The notes under the pieces were generated by a model. That model saw only the letters and a list, made by a program, of their open reading frames with translations, searched no databases and was not told the DNA's origin. Shown piece by piece: positions 1 to 7,964 of a DNA stretch of 21,171 bases (within the stretch, counting starts at the first letter, position 1; every line of letters starts with the position of its first letter). A program made the position numbers and the translations under genes. This DNA comes from an uncultured Clostridia bacterium. Lineage in GTDB: Bacteria > Bacillota > Clostridia > Oscillospirales > Acutalibacteraceae. Location of the stretch: contig CALCYI010000037.1 of the NCBI GenBank assembly GCA_937907605.1, positions 1 to 21,171 of the forward strand. Direction: 5' to 3'.

Positions 1-349
1 CAATCTCTCTTGCTTGGTTAGCAATGTTTGTCATCTTCTGCACCCACAGCATTTGATTATCAGCCTTCAACTGCTCTGTAATGCCTTGTTTTTCTGCAAG
101 TTGTGTAATGAGCGTATCGTACATTTCCTTTGCTCTGACATCAACCTCGTGCAAATGCGTATTTAATTTACATTGTACCATTAACGAGGTGCAGAACACA
201 GGGCGAAACTCTTTGATATAATCATAATATCTCATACCCCAAATGCCGATTTCATAATTCATTTCAGTTGAAATAAGGTTGGGAAGATACACACCGTTTA
301 CGAGTGTATAATCAAGTCTGTTCTTCTCATCAGAAATATACTTTTTCAT
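1..349 (-). CDS. tnpV: TnpV-like transposon-encoded protein, 3' end off the left edge
   Basis: I translated this open frame by hand from the ATG at 349 down to the window edge (116 codons, no stop). It begins MKKYISDEKNRLDYTL and later contains HLHEVDVRAKEMYDTL, GITEQLKADNQMLWVQKM and NIANQAREI. This matches my memory of the TnpV family carried by Tn4451/Tn4453-type mobilisable transposons of Clostridia, whose biochemical role is unclear. A GGAGG (complement of 360-364) lies about 10 nt upstream of the ATG and supports this start. The C-terminus lies outside the window. The gene follows the 188-residue gene on the same strand with a 64-nt gap. No large serine recombinase or relaxase is visible here; if a transposon is present, its remainder lies to the left. 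Confidence 0.75.
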   Translation of the reverse strand, partial: MKKYISDEKNRLDYTLVNGVYLPNLISTEMNYEIGIWGMRYYDYIKEFRPVFCTSLMVQCKLNTHLHEVDVRAKEMYDTLITQLAEKQGITEQLKADNQMLWVQKMTNIANQAREI

Positions 350-413
350 AATTGTAATTCCTCCGATATTATAAAACATTAAAGTCATTACAATTCAAAT
401 CAACTTGCGGCTA

Positions 414-980
414 TTATCTCTTGACTTCCTTACGGAAGTCAATGCGGGCGGGAGGTTCTTCGGTGTTTTCGGGAGTAGCTACGAACATTCCCGTACCCAT
501 TCCCATCGGTGTCGGCGGGTAGGGGTTTTTCGGTATCTCATCGACAAAAAAATTTCTCCTATCAAGTACGAAGTTATCAATAGTTACCTTACATTCGGGT
601 ATGATGTCGTAAAGAAGCTTGATAAAGGTCATTACAGCGTCCGTCATTCTGCACGAGTTAACGGTGATTTCGTTTACCGTAAAGGAAAAGCCTTCGATTG
701 TGCTTCCACCGCACAGCCGGATTTTTTCAGGCGGCGCTTCACCCTTAAGGAACTCCGCCGTTTCCTCAAGGATTTTAAGCTCTTCAAATTTCTTACGAAT
801 CTTCCTGAGCTGTTCGGGTGTAAGCTCGTATTTGCTCGTTTTCGTTACCATATTAGCTTCTTCGGTAACTGTCAGCGTAATGTCATACAGCTTTATTAGC
901 TCTACGCTTTTTCTGCTTTTGGTCGGCGGGTTAGTGGTCGCGCTGTAAGAACAGTTATAACTGAATCCTGTAAGCTCCAT
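414..980 (-). CDS. hypothetical protein, 188 residues
   Basis: I do not recognise this protein. It is soluble, with no signal peptide or membrane segment. Residues about 50-80 (from ELTPEQLRKIRKKFEELKIL) look like a charged helix or coiled coil, followed by a mixed strand-like part with a few cysteines and a proline-rich C-terminal tail (PYPPTPMGMGTGM, then ENTEEPPARID). The start is supported by a strong AGGAGG just upstream (complement of about 986-991). It lies between the terminator of the ispH-S1 transcript and the TnpV-like gene, on the same strand as both, so it is probably not part of the housekeeping operon. It may belong to the same mobile segment as the TnpV gene. The overlapping plus-strand open frames lack comparable start signals. 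Confidence 0.6.
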   Translation of the reverse strand: MELTGFSYNCSYSATTNPPTKSRKSVELIKLYDITLTVTEEANMVTKTSKYELTPEQLRKIRKKFEELKILEETAEFLKGEAPPEKIRLCGGSTIEGFSFTVNEITVNSCRMTDAVMTFIKLLYDIIPECKVTIDNFVLDRRNFFVDEIPKNPYPPTPMGMGTGMFVATPENTEEPPARIDFRKEVKR

Positions 981-1068
981 TTTAATCCTCCTTATTTAAC
1001 GGAAGCTTGTCAAGTGTGGATAATGTGTTCCTCTGTATTCTGGTTTGACCGAAGCAGCTTCCGATTTT

Positions 1069-1096
1069 AATATATCATATTGTTCCTGATTGTAAA
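1069..1096 (-). promoter_or_regulatory. possible promoter for the 188-residue gene
   Basis: Read on the minus strand, TTTACA (1091-1096) and TATATT (1069-1074) are separated by 16 bp. The pair sits just beyond the terminator hairpin of the upstream transcript and about 85 bp ahead of the start at 980. The match is moderate and the region is AT-rich, so chance is possible. Confidence 0.3.
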
Positions 1097-1126
1097 TAAA
1101 AAGAGAACGGAGAGTCCGTTCTCTTA
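1092..1126 (-). terminator. rho-independent terminator of the ispH-S1 transcript
   Basis: A perfect 11-bp inverted repeat (AAGAGAACGGA at 1101-1111 with TCCGTTCTCTT at 1115-1125) closes a 3-nt loop. On the minus strand it is followed by TTTTTATTT. It lies 12 nt past the stop of the IspH-S1 gene, so it ends the leftward housekeeping transcript. Confidence 0.9.
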
Positions 1127-1137
1127 AATTATGTAGA

Positions 1138-3354
1138 TTATTCAGCCTCTTCAGCAGGTGCTTCCTCAACAGCGGGAGCTTCTTCAACTGCGGGAGCTTC
1201 TTCAACTGCGGGGGCTTCCTCAACTGCGGGTGCTTCCTCAACAGCGGGAGCTTCCTCAACTGCGGGAGCCTCTTCAACTGCGGGAGCTTCCTCAACTGCA
1301 GGAGCTTCTTCCTCTACGGGAGCCTCTTCTGCTTCTTCAGGCGGGTCGAGCGTTGCCTTGATTGAAAGAGAAACTCTCTTCTTATCGTAGTCAACGTCGA
1401 TAATCTCAGCCTTAACGATATCGCCAACCTTAAGAACGTCCTGAGGAGTCTTAATTCTCTCGTGAGAAATCTGGCTGATATGGATAAGACCGTCAACTGT
1501 CGGGAGAATATTTGCGAACGCGCCGAAGGTAGCAAAGCTTACGATCCTTGCGTTAACAACCGTTCCGACAGGATAATCTCTCTTCATTACCTCCCACGGG
1601 CTGTCCTCAATCTTCTTGAAGCCGAGGGAAATCTTTCTTGTTTCAGCGTCGAGCGACTTGATTGTTACTTCTACGGTATCGCCTACCTGAACAACCTCGC
1701 TCGGATGCTTGATTCTTGACCATGAAAGCTCAGAGATGTGAATCATACCGTCGATACCGCCGAGGTCAACGAATGCGCCGTAAGAGGTGAGGGACTTAAC
1801 AGTACCCGTAATCTTCTGGCCTTCCTCGAGAGTAGCCCAAATAGCATCCTCTCTTTCTTTTCTTTCTGCGTCAGCAACAACCTTGATGGAGCCTACTGCT
1901 CTTCTTCTTGCAGGATTAACGTCGATAACCTTAAATTTAACGGTTGCGTCTTTAAGAAGCTCAAGGTTCTCGTTTCTTCTTAAGCCTGTGAGTGATGCGG
2001 GAACAAAAATTCTTGTGCCCTTAGTGGTTACGAGTACGCCTCCGCGGATGGTCTGAGTTACAACACCTTCGAGAATTTCTCCTGATTCTTTAGCGGCAAC
2101 AATATCATTCCATCCCTTTGACGCGTCGAATAAACGCTTTGAAAGCTTAAGAACGCCGTCCTGATCATCAGTTTTCATGATGATAAGGTCGATTTCATCG
2201 CCAACTGCTACTACGTCCTCACACTTGGCAACTGGGTCTGCAGAAAGGTCGTCAATAGCTACTACACCTGTCTGCTTTCTTCCCGGTACGTCAACGAATA
2301 CCTCAGTAGGAGTAATTCTTACTACGGTTCCCTTGACAACCTTACTGTTTTCGTTTTCCTTAAAAGATTCGTTAAGTAATTCTTCAAAGGATGCCTCACC
2401 ATCAGCAGATGCTTTGACAGCAGGCATAGCTTCGGCTGTTTCAGCGGTTTCTGCTGTCTCCACAACTTCTTCGGCTACGGCTGAAGTTGTTTCAACTTCC
2501 TTTTCTTTAATTTCTTCGGACATGGTTTTGAGTACCTCCTTGATAATTACCGAGGGTGTCGAGGCCCCGGCTGTAACACCAATTACCTTACAGCCCGAAA
2601 AGTCAAGGCTCTTAAGCTCGTCCGCGGTTTCTATCAGATAGCTTTTGCAGTGGGCGGAGCTGACGTCTCTGAGCTTACAGGTATTTGATGAGTGGCGACC
2701 ACCGATGATGACCATAGCGTCTGCGGTCTGCGCTATTTCAGCCGCCTCGCTTTGCCGCTCCGATGTCGCATTACATATTGTATCAAAAATTTTACAATTT
2801 GTACATACCTTTTTTATGATTTTCTCGCATTTTTTCCATTCTTTTTGTGAAAAAGTTGTCTGACAAACACAGATTAAATCAGCACTTTTGTCAAAATCGG
2901 GATTTTGTAATATATTTTCAAGCTCTTCAACAGTTTTAAATACATACGAAGCGCCGCTGCAGTATGAGCGTATGCCCATAACCTCGGGGTGATTTGCGTC
3001 GCCTGCGATTAATACGGGTACGCCTTCGCCCTGATTTTTAATGATATTATGGATTTTAGTTACAAAGGGACAGGTCGCGTTTTTATAGTTAATGCCGCGG
3101 CTTTCGATATCCTCGATAACCTGTCTTTCAACGCCGTGGGTGCGTACAACGAGCGTATAGCCCTCGGGACACTCCGAAGGCTCGTTAATGATTTTTACAC
3201 CCTTGCTCTCTAAATCTGCAACAAGCTGCGCATTGTGGATAATAGGACCGAGTGTGCATACCTTTTCGCCCTCGTCCAAAAGCTGATATACGAGGTTAAC
3301 AGCCCTGTCGACTCCAAAGCAGAAGCCCGCCGTTTTCGCAAGTTTAATTTCCAT
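1138..3354 (-). CDS. ispH-rpsA: bifunctional IspH (HMBPP reductase) - ribosomal protein S1 fusion
   Basis: This 738-residue protein joins two functions. Residues 1-282 are 4-hydroxy-3-methylbut-2-enyl diphosphate reductase, the last step of the MEP isoprenoid pathway, which makes IPP and DMAPP. The three iron-sulfur cysteines are C12 (AGFCFGVDRAV), C95 (ATCPFVTKIH) and C194 (DTICNATSER); the NHPEVMG motif holds the catalytic glutamate (about E124) and HSSNT the substrate-binding residues. After an acidic linker (280-335) come four S1 RNA-binding repeats at about 336-407, 425-492, 512-580 and 596-664, then an acidic EAPAVE-repeat tail (about 677-736). The fusion is common in Clostridia, where it serves as the S1-like protein. 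The start overlaps the end of the acyltransferase gene by 11 nt, which suggests coupling. No frameshift lies at the domain boundary, so this is a true fusion. Confidence 0.95.
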   Translation of the reverse strand: MEIKLAKTAGFCFGVDRAVNLVYQLLDEGEKVCTLGPIIHNAQLVADLESKGVKIINEPSECPEGYTLVVRTHGVERQVIEDIESRGINYKNATCPFVTKIHNIIKNQGEGVPVLIAGDANHPEVMGIRSYCSGASYVFKTVEELENILQNPDFDKSADLICVCQTTFSQKEWKKCEKIIKKVCTNCKIFDTICNATSERQSEAAEIAQTADAMVIIGGRHSSNTCKLRDVSSAHCKSYLIETADELKSLDFSGCKVIGVTAGASTPSVIIKEVLKTMSEEIKEKEVETTSAVAEEVVETAETAETAEAMPAVKASADGEASFEELLNESFKENENSKVVKGTVVRITPTEVFVDVPGRKQTGVVAIDDLSADPVAKCEDVVAVGDEIDLIIMKTDDQDGVLKLSKRLFDASKGWNDIVAAKESGEILEGVVTQTIRGGVLVTTKGTRIFVPASLTGLRRNENLELLKDATVKFKVIDVNPARRRAVGSIKVVADAERKEREDAIWATLEEGQKITGTVKSLTSYGAFVDLGGIDGMIHISELSWSRIKHPSEVVQVGDTVEVTIKSLDAETRKISLGFKKIEDSPWEVMKRDYPVGTVVNARIVSFATFGAFANILPTVDGLIHISQISHERIKTPQDVLKVGDIVKAEIIDVDYDKKRVSLSIKATLDPPEEAEEAPVEEEAPAVEEAPAVEEAPAVEEAPAVEEAPAVEEAPAVEEAPAVEEAPAVEEAPAEEAE
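1150..1325. repeat. 18-bp tandem repeat encoding the S1 acidic tail
   Basis: About nine nearly identical 18-bp units (plus-strand consensus GCTTCTTCAACTGCGGGA) encode successive EAPAVE hexapeptides at the C-terminus of the S1 part. The unit keeps the reading frame, so copy number can change without breaking the protein. Units differ mostly at synonymous positions (TTC/TCC, ACT/ACA, GGG/GCA). Confidence 0.9.
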
Positions 3355-4000
3355 TCAGTTCTTCTTCTCTCATTTTGGCTATTGTCTGCATAGCCTTATT
3401 TGCCGCCGCCTTGATTTCCTCGCGGGTGCAATCGTCCTTGTCAAGCCCGAGCTCGCTCACGGTGAGCGGCTTGCCGAATACAACCGTTACGGGCACGCCC
3501 TTCTTAATCTTCTCTTTAGCGCAGATTGCTACGGGTAGGATTGAAGCGCCCGTATCCTTTGCAATTCTCGCAACGCCTGATTTTGCTTCCTGCGGTACTC
3601 CGTCCTTGTCCTTAATTCTTTTTCCCTCGGGGCAGATAGCAAGAATATGGTTTTCATCGATAATCCTCTTCGCATAGTCAACCGCCGTCGTATCGCCCTG
3701 CCCTCTCTTAACGGGAAAGCCGTAAAGGTGGGTGATAACCCACGCAACGACAGGGTTCTTAAAAAGCTCCTCCTTTGACATAAAGTGAAGCGCGGGAATG
3801 CCGTCGGCGAGCGCGACGAACACGGGGTCAAGCGCGCAGGTGTGATTTATTGCGATTATGTAGCGCTTATTGTTTTTAGGTATGTTTTCAATCCCCTTGT
3901 ACTTAATATGGTAGATACCCCTGAATATAGGACCGAAAACCGTCGTTGCAAATCTGTAAAACTTATAGTGCGGTACGGTTGAATAATCAAATTCCTTCAT
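3344..4000 (-). CDS. plsC: 1-acyl-sn-glycerol-3-phosphate acyltransferase (PlsC family)
   Basis: The 218-residue protein carries the acyltransferase HX4D motif (NHTCALDP, H53 and D58), a second block around FPVKRGQGD (about 95-103) and CPEGKR (123-128), the counterpart of the family FPEGTR motif. The family transfers an acyl chain to lysophosphatidic acid at the membrane to make phosphatidic acid, the phospholipid precursor. Length is normal for short bacterial PlsC proteins. The start ATG shares its A with the last base of the cmk stop (TAATG), and the 3' end overlaps the ispH-S1 start, so it sits in the middle of a coupled trio. The exact acyl acceptor cannot be told from sequence. Confidence 0.9.
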   Translation of the reverse strand: MKEFDYSTVPHYKFYRFATTVFGPIFRGIYHIKYKGIENIPKNNKRYIIAINHTCALDPVFVALADGIPALHFMSKEELFKNPVVAWVITHLYGFPVKRGQGDTTAVDYAKRIIDENHILAICPEGKRIKDKDGVPQEAKSGVARIAKDTGASILPVAICAKEKIKKGVPVTVVFGKPLTVSELGLDKDDCTREEIKAAANKAMQTIAKMREEELNGN

Positions 4001-4662
4001 TACGCGATTTTCTCCTTAATGATATTAATAGCAGCCTGTATGGACTCCTCAAGGTTAAGCTCGGTGGTGTCGAGCATAACTGATTCCTCGCTTGGCTTGA
4101 GCGGAGCAATCTCCCTGTGGGAGTCCTGATAGTCGCGCTGCTTTATGTCGGCGAGCACATCCTCATACATAACGCTTTCGCCCTTTTCAAGGAGCTCCTT
4201 ATAGCGCCTGTCCGCTCTTGCTTCAGGGGAGGCGAAGAGAAATATTTTTACGTCTGCGTTGGGAAGGATAATCGTTGCAATATCTCTGCCGTCCATAATG
4301 ACGTTATTATTTCTTGCGATTTCCCTTTGTAAATCAAGCAGAAATTCGCGCACCTCGGGAATGGCTGATACGGTGCTTGCAAGCATTGAAATTTCGGGAG
4401 TTCTGATAAGCGAGGTAACGTTTTCATCGTTAAGGAAAACCGCCTGAGCGCCGTCGATATATCTGATATCAACCTTAATATCCTTAAGCATTTCAATTAC
4501 CTTTTCCTTGTCCTCGCCTGCGCCGCTGCGCTGAGCGCCGAGCGCCACCGTTCTGTAAAGCGCTCCGGTGTCAACGTGAATAAAGCCGAGCGCCTTTGCG
4601 GCAGCCTTTGCAACCGTGCTTTTACCTGAGCTTGCAGGTCCGTCAATAGCAACATTAATCAT
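4000..4662 (-). CDS. cmk: cytidylate kinase
   Basis: The 220-residue protein starts MINVAIDGPASSGKS, a textbook P-loop (residues 8-15). It has the CMP-kinase HVDTGALYRTVAL segment and the MDGRDIATIILPNADVKIFL and SPEARADRRYKEL blocks that bind CMP and close the lid. It phosphorylates CMP/dCMP with ATP in pyrimidine nucleotide recycling. A strong AAAAGGAG lies 7 nt upstream of the start. The stop overlaps the plsC start by one base. The cmk-plsC-ispH/S1 order is a recurrent Clostridia arrangement. Confidence 0.95.
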   Translation of the reverse strand: MINVAIDGPASSGKSTVAKAAAKALGFIHVDTGALYRTVALGAQRSGAGEDKEKVIEMLKDIKVDIRYIDGAQAVFLNDENVTSLIRTPEISMLASTVSAIPEVREFLLDLQREIARNNNVIMDGRDIATIILPNADVKIFLFASPEARADRRYKELLEKGESVMYEDVLADIKQRDYQDSHREIAPLKPSEESVMLDTTELNLEESIQAAINIIKEKIA

Positions 4663-4683
4663 ATTAATTCTCCTTTTTCATTA

Positions 4684-4735
4684 TTGGCTCCCTTGTGTAA
4701 AGGGAGCTGTCAGCGTTAGCTGACTGAGGGATTGT
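4684..4735. repeat. interspersed two-hairpin repeat, copy 1
   Basis: A roughly 52-bp element has one stem GCTCCCTT/AAGGGAGC (4687-4694 with 4700-4707), a second stem GTCAGC/GCTGAC (4709-4714 with 4719-4724) and an ending TGAGGGATTGT. It resembles the copies at 9491-9543 and 10944-10996 and abuts the stop codon of the flavoprotein gene. This copy differs more from the other two, but base changes in its second stem are compensated. Confidence 0.8.
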
Positions 4736-4736
4736 T

Positions 4737-5960
4737 TTATATATTCTGACCGCACAAATATCCCGTGCTGAATGCGATTTGTAAATTAAATCCGCCCGTG
4801 TATGCGTCAACGTCAATAACCTCGCCCGCAAAATAGAGGTTCGGTATTATTTTGCTACACATGGTTTTCGGATTGATTTCCTTTACGTTAATACCTCCCG
4901 AGGTCACTACCGCTTCCTCAATCGGTCTGAAATCCGTAATGTTTACGGTTAAGTGCTTTAAAAGATGTCCGAGCCTCTGCCGCTCCTCTTTTGTTATTGA
5001 GTTGCACTTTGCAGAGGGTTCAATTTTCGACAGTCTTACAATAACAGGAATGAGCTTGTTAGGCAAGAGCGAGGACAAAGAGTTAATAAAATCTTTATTC
5101 TTATTAGCCTCAAACTCTCTTATAAGCCTTGAATCAAGCGTTTTTTCGTCAAGCGCAGGCTTTAAATCAATCTCAATTTTGTAGTTTCTGTCCTTCGGAT
5201 TTTTCATATGCGCAGACGCTGAAAGGATTATCGGTCCGCTCACCCCGAAATGCGTGAACATCATCTCGCCGAAATCGCTGTAAATCTCCTTTTCACCGTC
5301 GAGGAGCTTAATCGCCGTGTTTTTAAGCGAGAGTCCCTGGAGCTGAGTTATAAAGCTGTTGTCAGCCACCAGCGCTACGAGCGAGGGCTTGAGCTCGGTT
5401 ACGGTATGTCCCGCGCTCTTTGCAAGCGCGTATCCGTCGCCCGTTGAGCCCGTAAGGGGATATGATTTTCCGCCAGTGCATATCGCCGCGGCGTCGCAGG
5501 GGAGCTTTTCGCCGCTCTCAAGTATTACCGCGCTGATAAGCCCGTCGGAAAATTCAAACGCCTTTACCGTACCCTGAATTATGCTCGCTCCGCTCTGAGT
5601 CGCGTTTTTAACGAGTGCGTCAACGATGTCCACAGCCCTGTCGCTCTCGGGGAAAACTCTGTTACCCCTTTCAATCTTTGTTTTAACGCCGAGACTCTCG
5701 ATAAGCGCTATCGTGTCGTACGGCATAAATGTCGAAAAGGCGGAGTATAAAAACCGCGGGTTAGTTGGCACGTTTTTAATCAGTCCGTCAAGGTCAAAGG
5801 TTGCGTTTGTGACGTTGCACCTGCCCTTGCCCGTAATCATCACCTTGCGTGCGGGGCGGGGCATTTTTTCAATTATTAAGGTTTCGTTTCCTCTTTTGGC
5901 GGACTCAGCTCCCGCGATGAGTCCCGAGGCACCGCCGCCGATTATTATTACCTTTTTCAT
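4737..5960 (-). CDS. FAD-dependent oxidoreductase, HI0933/YhiN (aminoacetone oxidase-like) family
   Basis: I place the start at the ATG at 5960 (407 residues, MKKVIIIGGGASGLIAG), not at the longer frame beginning at 5999. This ATG overlaps the stop of the ABC-F gene as ATGA, and the dinucleotide-binding GxGxxG motif then sits at the usual N-terminal position. Other family blocks are GKGRCNVTN, CTGGKSYPLTGSTGDGY and the C-terminal SGGINVKEINPKTM followed by LYFAGEVIDVDAYTGGFNLQ, which closes around the FAD. Family members are flavoproteins often annotated as aminoacetone oxidase or NAD(P)/FAD-dependent oxidoreductase; the physiological substrate is uncertain. It lies upstream of cmk in the same leftward transcript, separated by the short repeat. 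Confidence 0.9.
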   Translation of the reverse strand: MKKVIIIGGGASGLIAGAESAKRGNETLIIEKMPRPARKVMITGKGRCNVTNATFDLDGLIKNVPTNPRFLYSAFSTFMPYDTIALIESLGVKTKIERGNRVFPESDRAVDIVDALVKNATQSGASIIQGTVKAFEFSDGLISAVILESGEKLPCDAAAICTGGKSYPLTGSTGDGYALAKSAGHTVTELKPSLVALVADNSFITQLQGLSLKNTAIKLLDGEKEIYSDFGEMMFTHFGVSGPIILSASAHMKNPKDRNYKIEIDLKPALDEKTLDSRLIREFEANKNKDFINSLSSLLPNKLIPVIVRLSKIEPSAKCNSITKEERQRLGHLLKHLTVNITDFRPIEEAVVTSGGINVKEINPKTMCSKIIPNLYFAGEVIDVDAYTGGFNLQIAFSTGYLCGQNI

Positions 5961-7858
5961 TCTTCGTTTTGAGCTATGAATTCGGAAAGGCTTTCCCATT
6001 CCGAATACAGTGAGTCGCGTTTATTTGTATATTCGTCAAGCCTTGAGGTCAGCTCAAGCAGCTCCTCGTATCCGCTTGACGTCATTTTTTCTTCAATTAA
6101 AGCAAGTTCGTTTTCGGCTTCTTCAATTTCCTCTTCGCATTTTTTTAGGCGCGTTTTCGCCTTGCGAAGCTGAGAAGCCCTCTCCTTTTTGAGCTGATAC
6201 TCGTTGACCTTTTTAGGCTTAGCTTCGCTTTGCTTTTCCGCCCAGGCGCTGAGCAGAGCTTTTCTTTCGGTATAGTAATCGTAGTCGCCGAGGTATTCGG
6301 TGATGCCGTCCTTATTGAGCTCAATTATCCTCGTTGCAAGCTTGTTAATAAAGTATCTGTCATGCGATACTATTAGCAGGGTGCCGCTGTATGAAAGCAG
6401 CGTCTTTTCAAGCTCCTCCCTTGAAAATGCGTCAAGGTGGTTCGTCGGCTCGTCAAGTAAAAGGAAGTTGAATTTGCCGAGCATAAGCTTTAAGAGCGCA
6501 ACCCTCGCTCTCTCGCCGCCCGAGCAGTCGGAGAGTTTTTTGAATACGTCATCGCCTTTGAAAAGGAATGCCGCAAGTGCGCTTCTTACCGAGGTTTCGG
6601 TCATAGCGGGGAAGCTCGTCCAGATTTCCTCAATGGCGGTTTTGTTTAAATCAAGCTTCGCTTGGACCTGGTCAAAGTAGCCCGTCATTACGTTTGCGCC
6701 GAATTTGAAATAGCCCTCGTCAGGGAGGTAGTCCTTCATCAGTATTTTAAGCAGAGTCGTTTTTCCGCAGCCGTTATCGCCGAGGAGGAAAACCCTTTCG
6801 CCCCTCATTATATTGAAGCTTGTGTTTTCGAAAATCACCTTTTTGTCAAAGGATTTTTTAATGTCCCTTGCAGTTAAAACCTCTTCGCCGCTTACGGTTT
6901 TAGGCGTGAAGTCAAAGCGTATTTTCTCTACCATTTTATCGGGAATAACGAGTTGCTTTTTAATGCGTTCAATCTGCTTTTCCTTGCTTTCTGCGGTCTT
7001 GAAATTACGCTCGCGTCCCCATGCCCTCTGCTGTGCTATTATACCCTCAATACGCTCGATTTCCTTCATATCGTTTTCGTATTTTTCCTCGATAGCCTTT
7101 TGCTCGGCTTCCTTCTTCTTGAGGAAAAGGGAGTAGTTACCGTTGTAGCAGCGGCATTTTTTGTTTTCTATTTCAATCGTTTTATTCGTAATTTTGTCAA
7201 GGAAATATCTGTCGTGCGAGATTATGAGGCACGCGCCGGGGAAGTCCTTAAGGAAGCCCTCGAGCCACTCCACCGCCTTTATGTCAAGGTGGTTGGTTGG
7301 CTCGTCGAGGAGCAGGAAGTCCGCTTTTGAGAGCAGGAGCTTCGCGAGGATTAACTTTGACCTCTGACCGCCAGAAAGCTGTGAGGTGGGCTTATTAAAA
7401 TCGCTCTCCTCAAAGCCGAGCCCGAGCAGCGCCGAGCGCGTCATGCTCTTGTAGGTCAGTCCGCCCTCGCGTGTGAAAAGCTCGGTAAGGGCATCCTGCT
7501 TTTCAATGTTTTCGCTTGAATTACCCTCGCCCTTTGTGAGCACTTCGCTAAGCCTTTCAAGCTCCTTTTCGGTTTCAATAAGCTCGGAAAATACAGAAAT
7601 AAGCTCCTCGTACACGCTTTTGTTTTCGGAGCAGGTGTGCTGCTCCATATAGCCGAGTCTTGCGGTTTTTGAAAGAAAGCAGTCTCCGCTGTCGGCGGTG
7701 TATTCGCCGGTAATCAGCTTGAAAAGCGATGTCTTGCCCGCGCCGTTTACGCCGATAAGCCCGACCTTTTCCTTCTCCTTGACGTCAAAAGAAACACCCT
7801 CAAAAAGAGTGCCGTCCCCGAAGGAGAGTGTTAAGTTTTGTACGTCAAGCACAGCCAT
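5957..7858 (-). CDS. ABC-F family ATPase (duplicated ATP-binding cassette protein)
   Basis: The 633-residue protein has two ATP-binding cassettes and no membrane segments, as expected for ABC-F proteins. Cassette 1 has Walker A GVNGAGKT (36-43), signature LSGGQ (161-165), Walker B with catalytic E186 (LLLDEPTNHLD) and the H-loop SHDRYF. Cassette 2 has GDNGCGKT (360-367), CSGGE (445-449), LLLDEPTNHLD (467-477) and a second SHDRYF. A charged helical linker (about 240-310, the P-site tRNA interaction motif region) separates them, and residues about 555-625 form a C-terminal coiled coil like that of Uup or YdiF types. ABC-F proteins act on the ribosome in translation or antibiotic protection; which one applies here cannot be told. 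A GGAG lies 7 nt ahead of the start. The stop overlaps the next gene by 4 nt. Confidence 0.93.
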   Translation of the reverse strand: MAVLDVQNLTLSFGDGTLFEGVSFDVKEKEKVGLIGVNGAGKTSLFKLITGEYTADSGDCFLSKTARLGYMEQHTCSENKSVYEELISVFSELIETEKELERLSEVLTKGEGNSSENIEKQDALTELFTREGGLTYKSMTRSALLGLGFEESDFNKPTSQLSGGQRSKLILAKLLLSKADFLLLDEPTNHLDIKAVEWLEGFLKDFPGACLIISHDRYFLDKITNKTIEIENKKCRCYNGNYSLFLKKKEAEQKAIEEKYENDMKEIERIEGIIAQQRAWGRERNFKTAESKEKQIERIKKQLVIPDKMVEKIRFDFTPKTVSGEEVLTARDIKKSFDKKVIFENTSFNIMRGERVFLLGDNGCGKTTLLKILMKDYLPDEGYFKFGANVMTGYFDQVQAKLDLNKTAIEEIWTSFPAMTETSVRSALAAFLFKGDDVFKKLSDCSGGERARVALLKLMLGKFNFLLLDEPTNHLDAFSREELEKTLLSYSGTLLIVSHDRYFINKLATRIIELNKDGITEYLGDYDYYTERKALLSAWAEKQSEAKPKKVNEYQLKKERASQLRKAKTRLKKCEEEIEEAENELALIEEKMTSSGYEELLELTSRLDEYTNKRDSLYSEWESLSEFIAQNEE

Positions 7859-7891
7859 TTTTTTCTCCGTTAAAATCAGTCAATATATTTT

Positions 7892-7920
7892 ACTATAAAA
7901 TAACTTGAATGTATAGTAAA
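7892..7920 (-). promoter_or_regulatory. putative promoter for the leftward ABC-F operon
   Basis: On the minus strand TTTACT (7915-7920), a 17-bp spacer and TATAGT (7892-7897) lie 34 bp ahead of the ABC-F start. It overlaps the proposed manA promoter on the other strand, so the two may interfere. Confidence 0.45.
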
Positions 7921-7933
7921 AATTTGATAATAT
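7905..7933 (+). promoter_or_regulatory. putative promoter for manA
   Basis: TTGAAT (7905-7910), 17 bp, TAATAT (7928-7933). A TATAAT one step downstream (7934-7939) would have a less suitable 23-bp spacing. The start codon follows about 30 bp later. Confidence 0.45.
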
Positions 7934-7964
7934 TATAATACAAAATTATTACAAGGTGAAAAAT

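Noticed and set aside
405..899. A 164-residue plus-strand frame opposite the 188-residue gene
   Set aside because: No ribosome binding site and arginine-rich composition typical of a shadow frame; the minus-strand gene has a strong AGGAGG and neighbours on the same strand.
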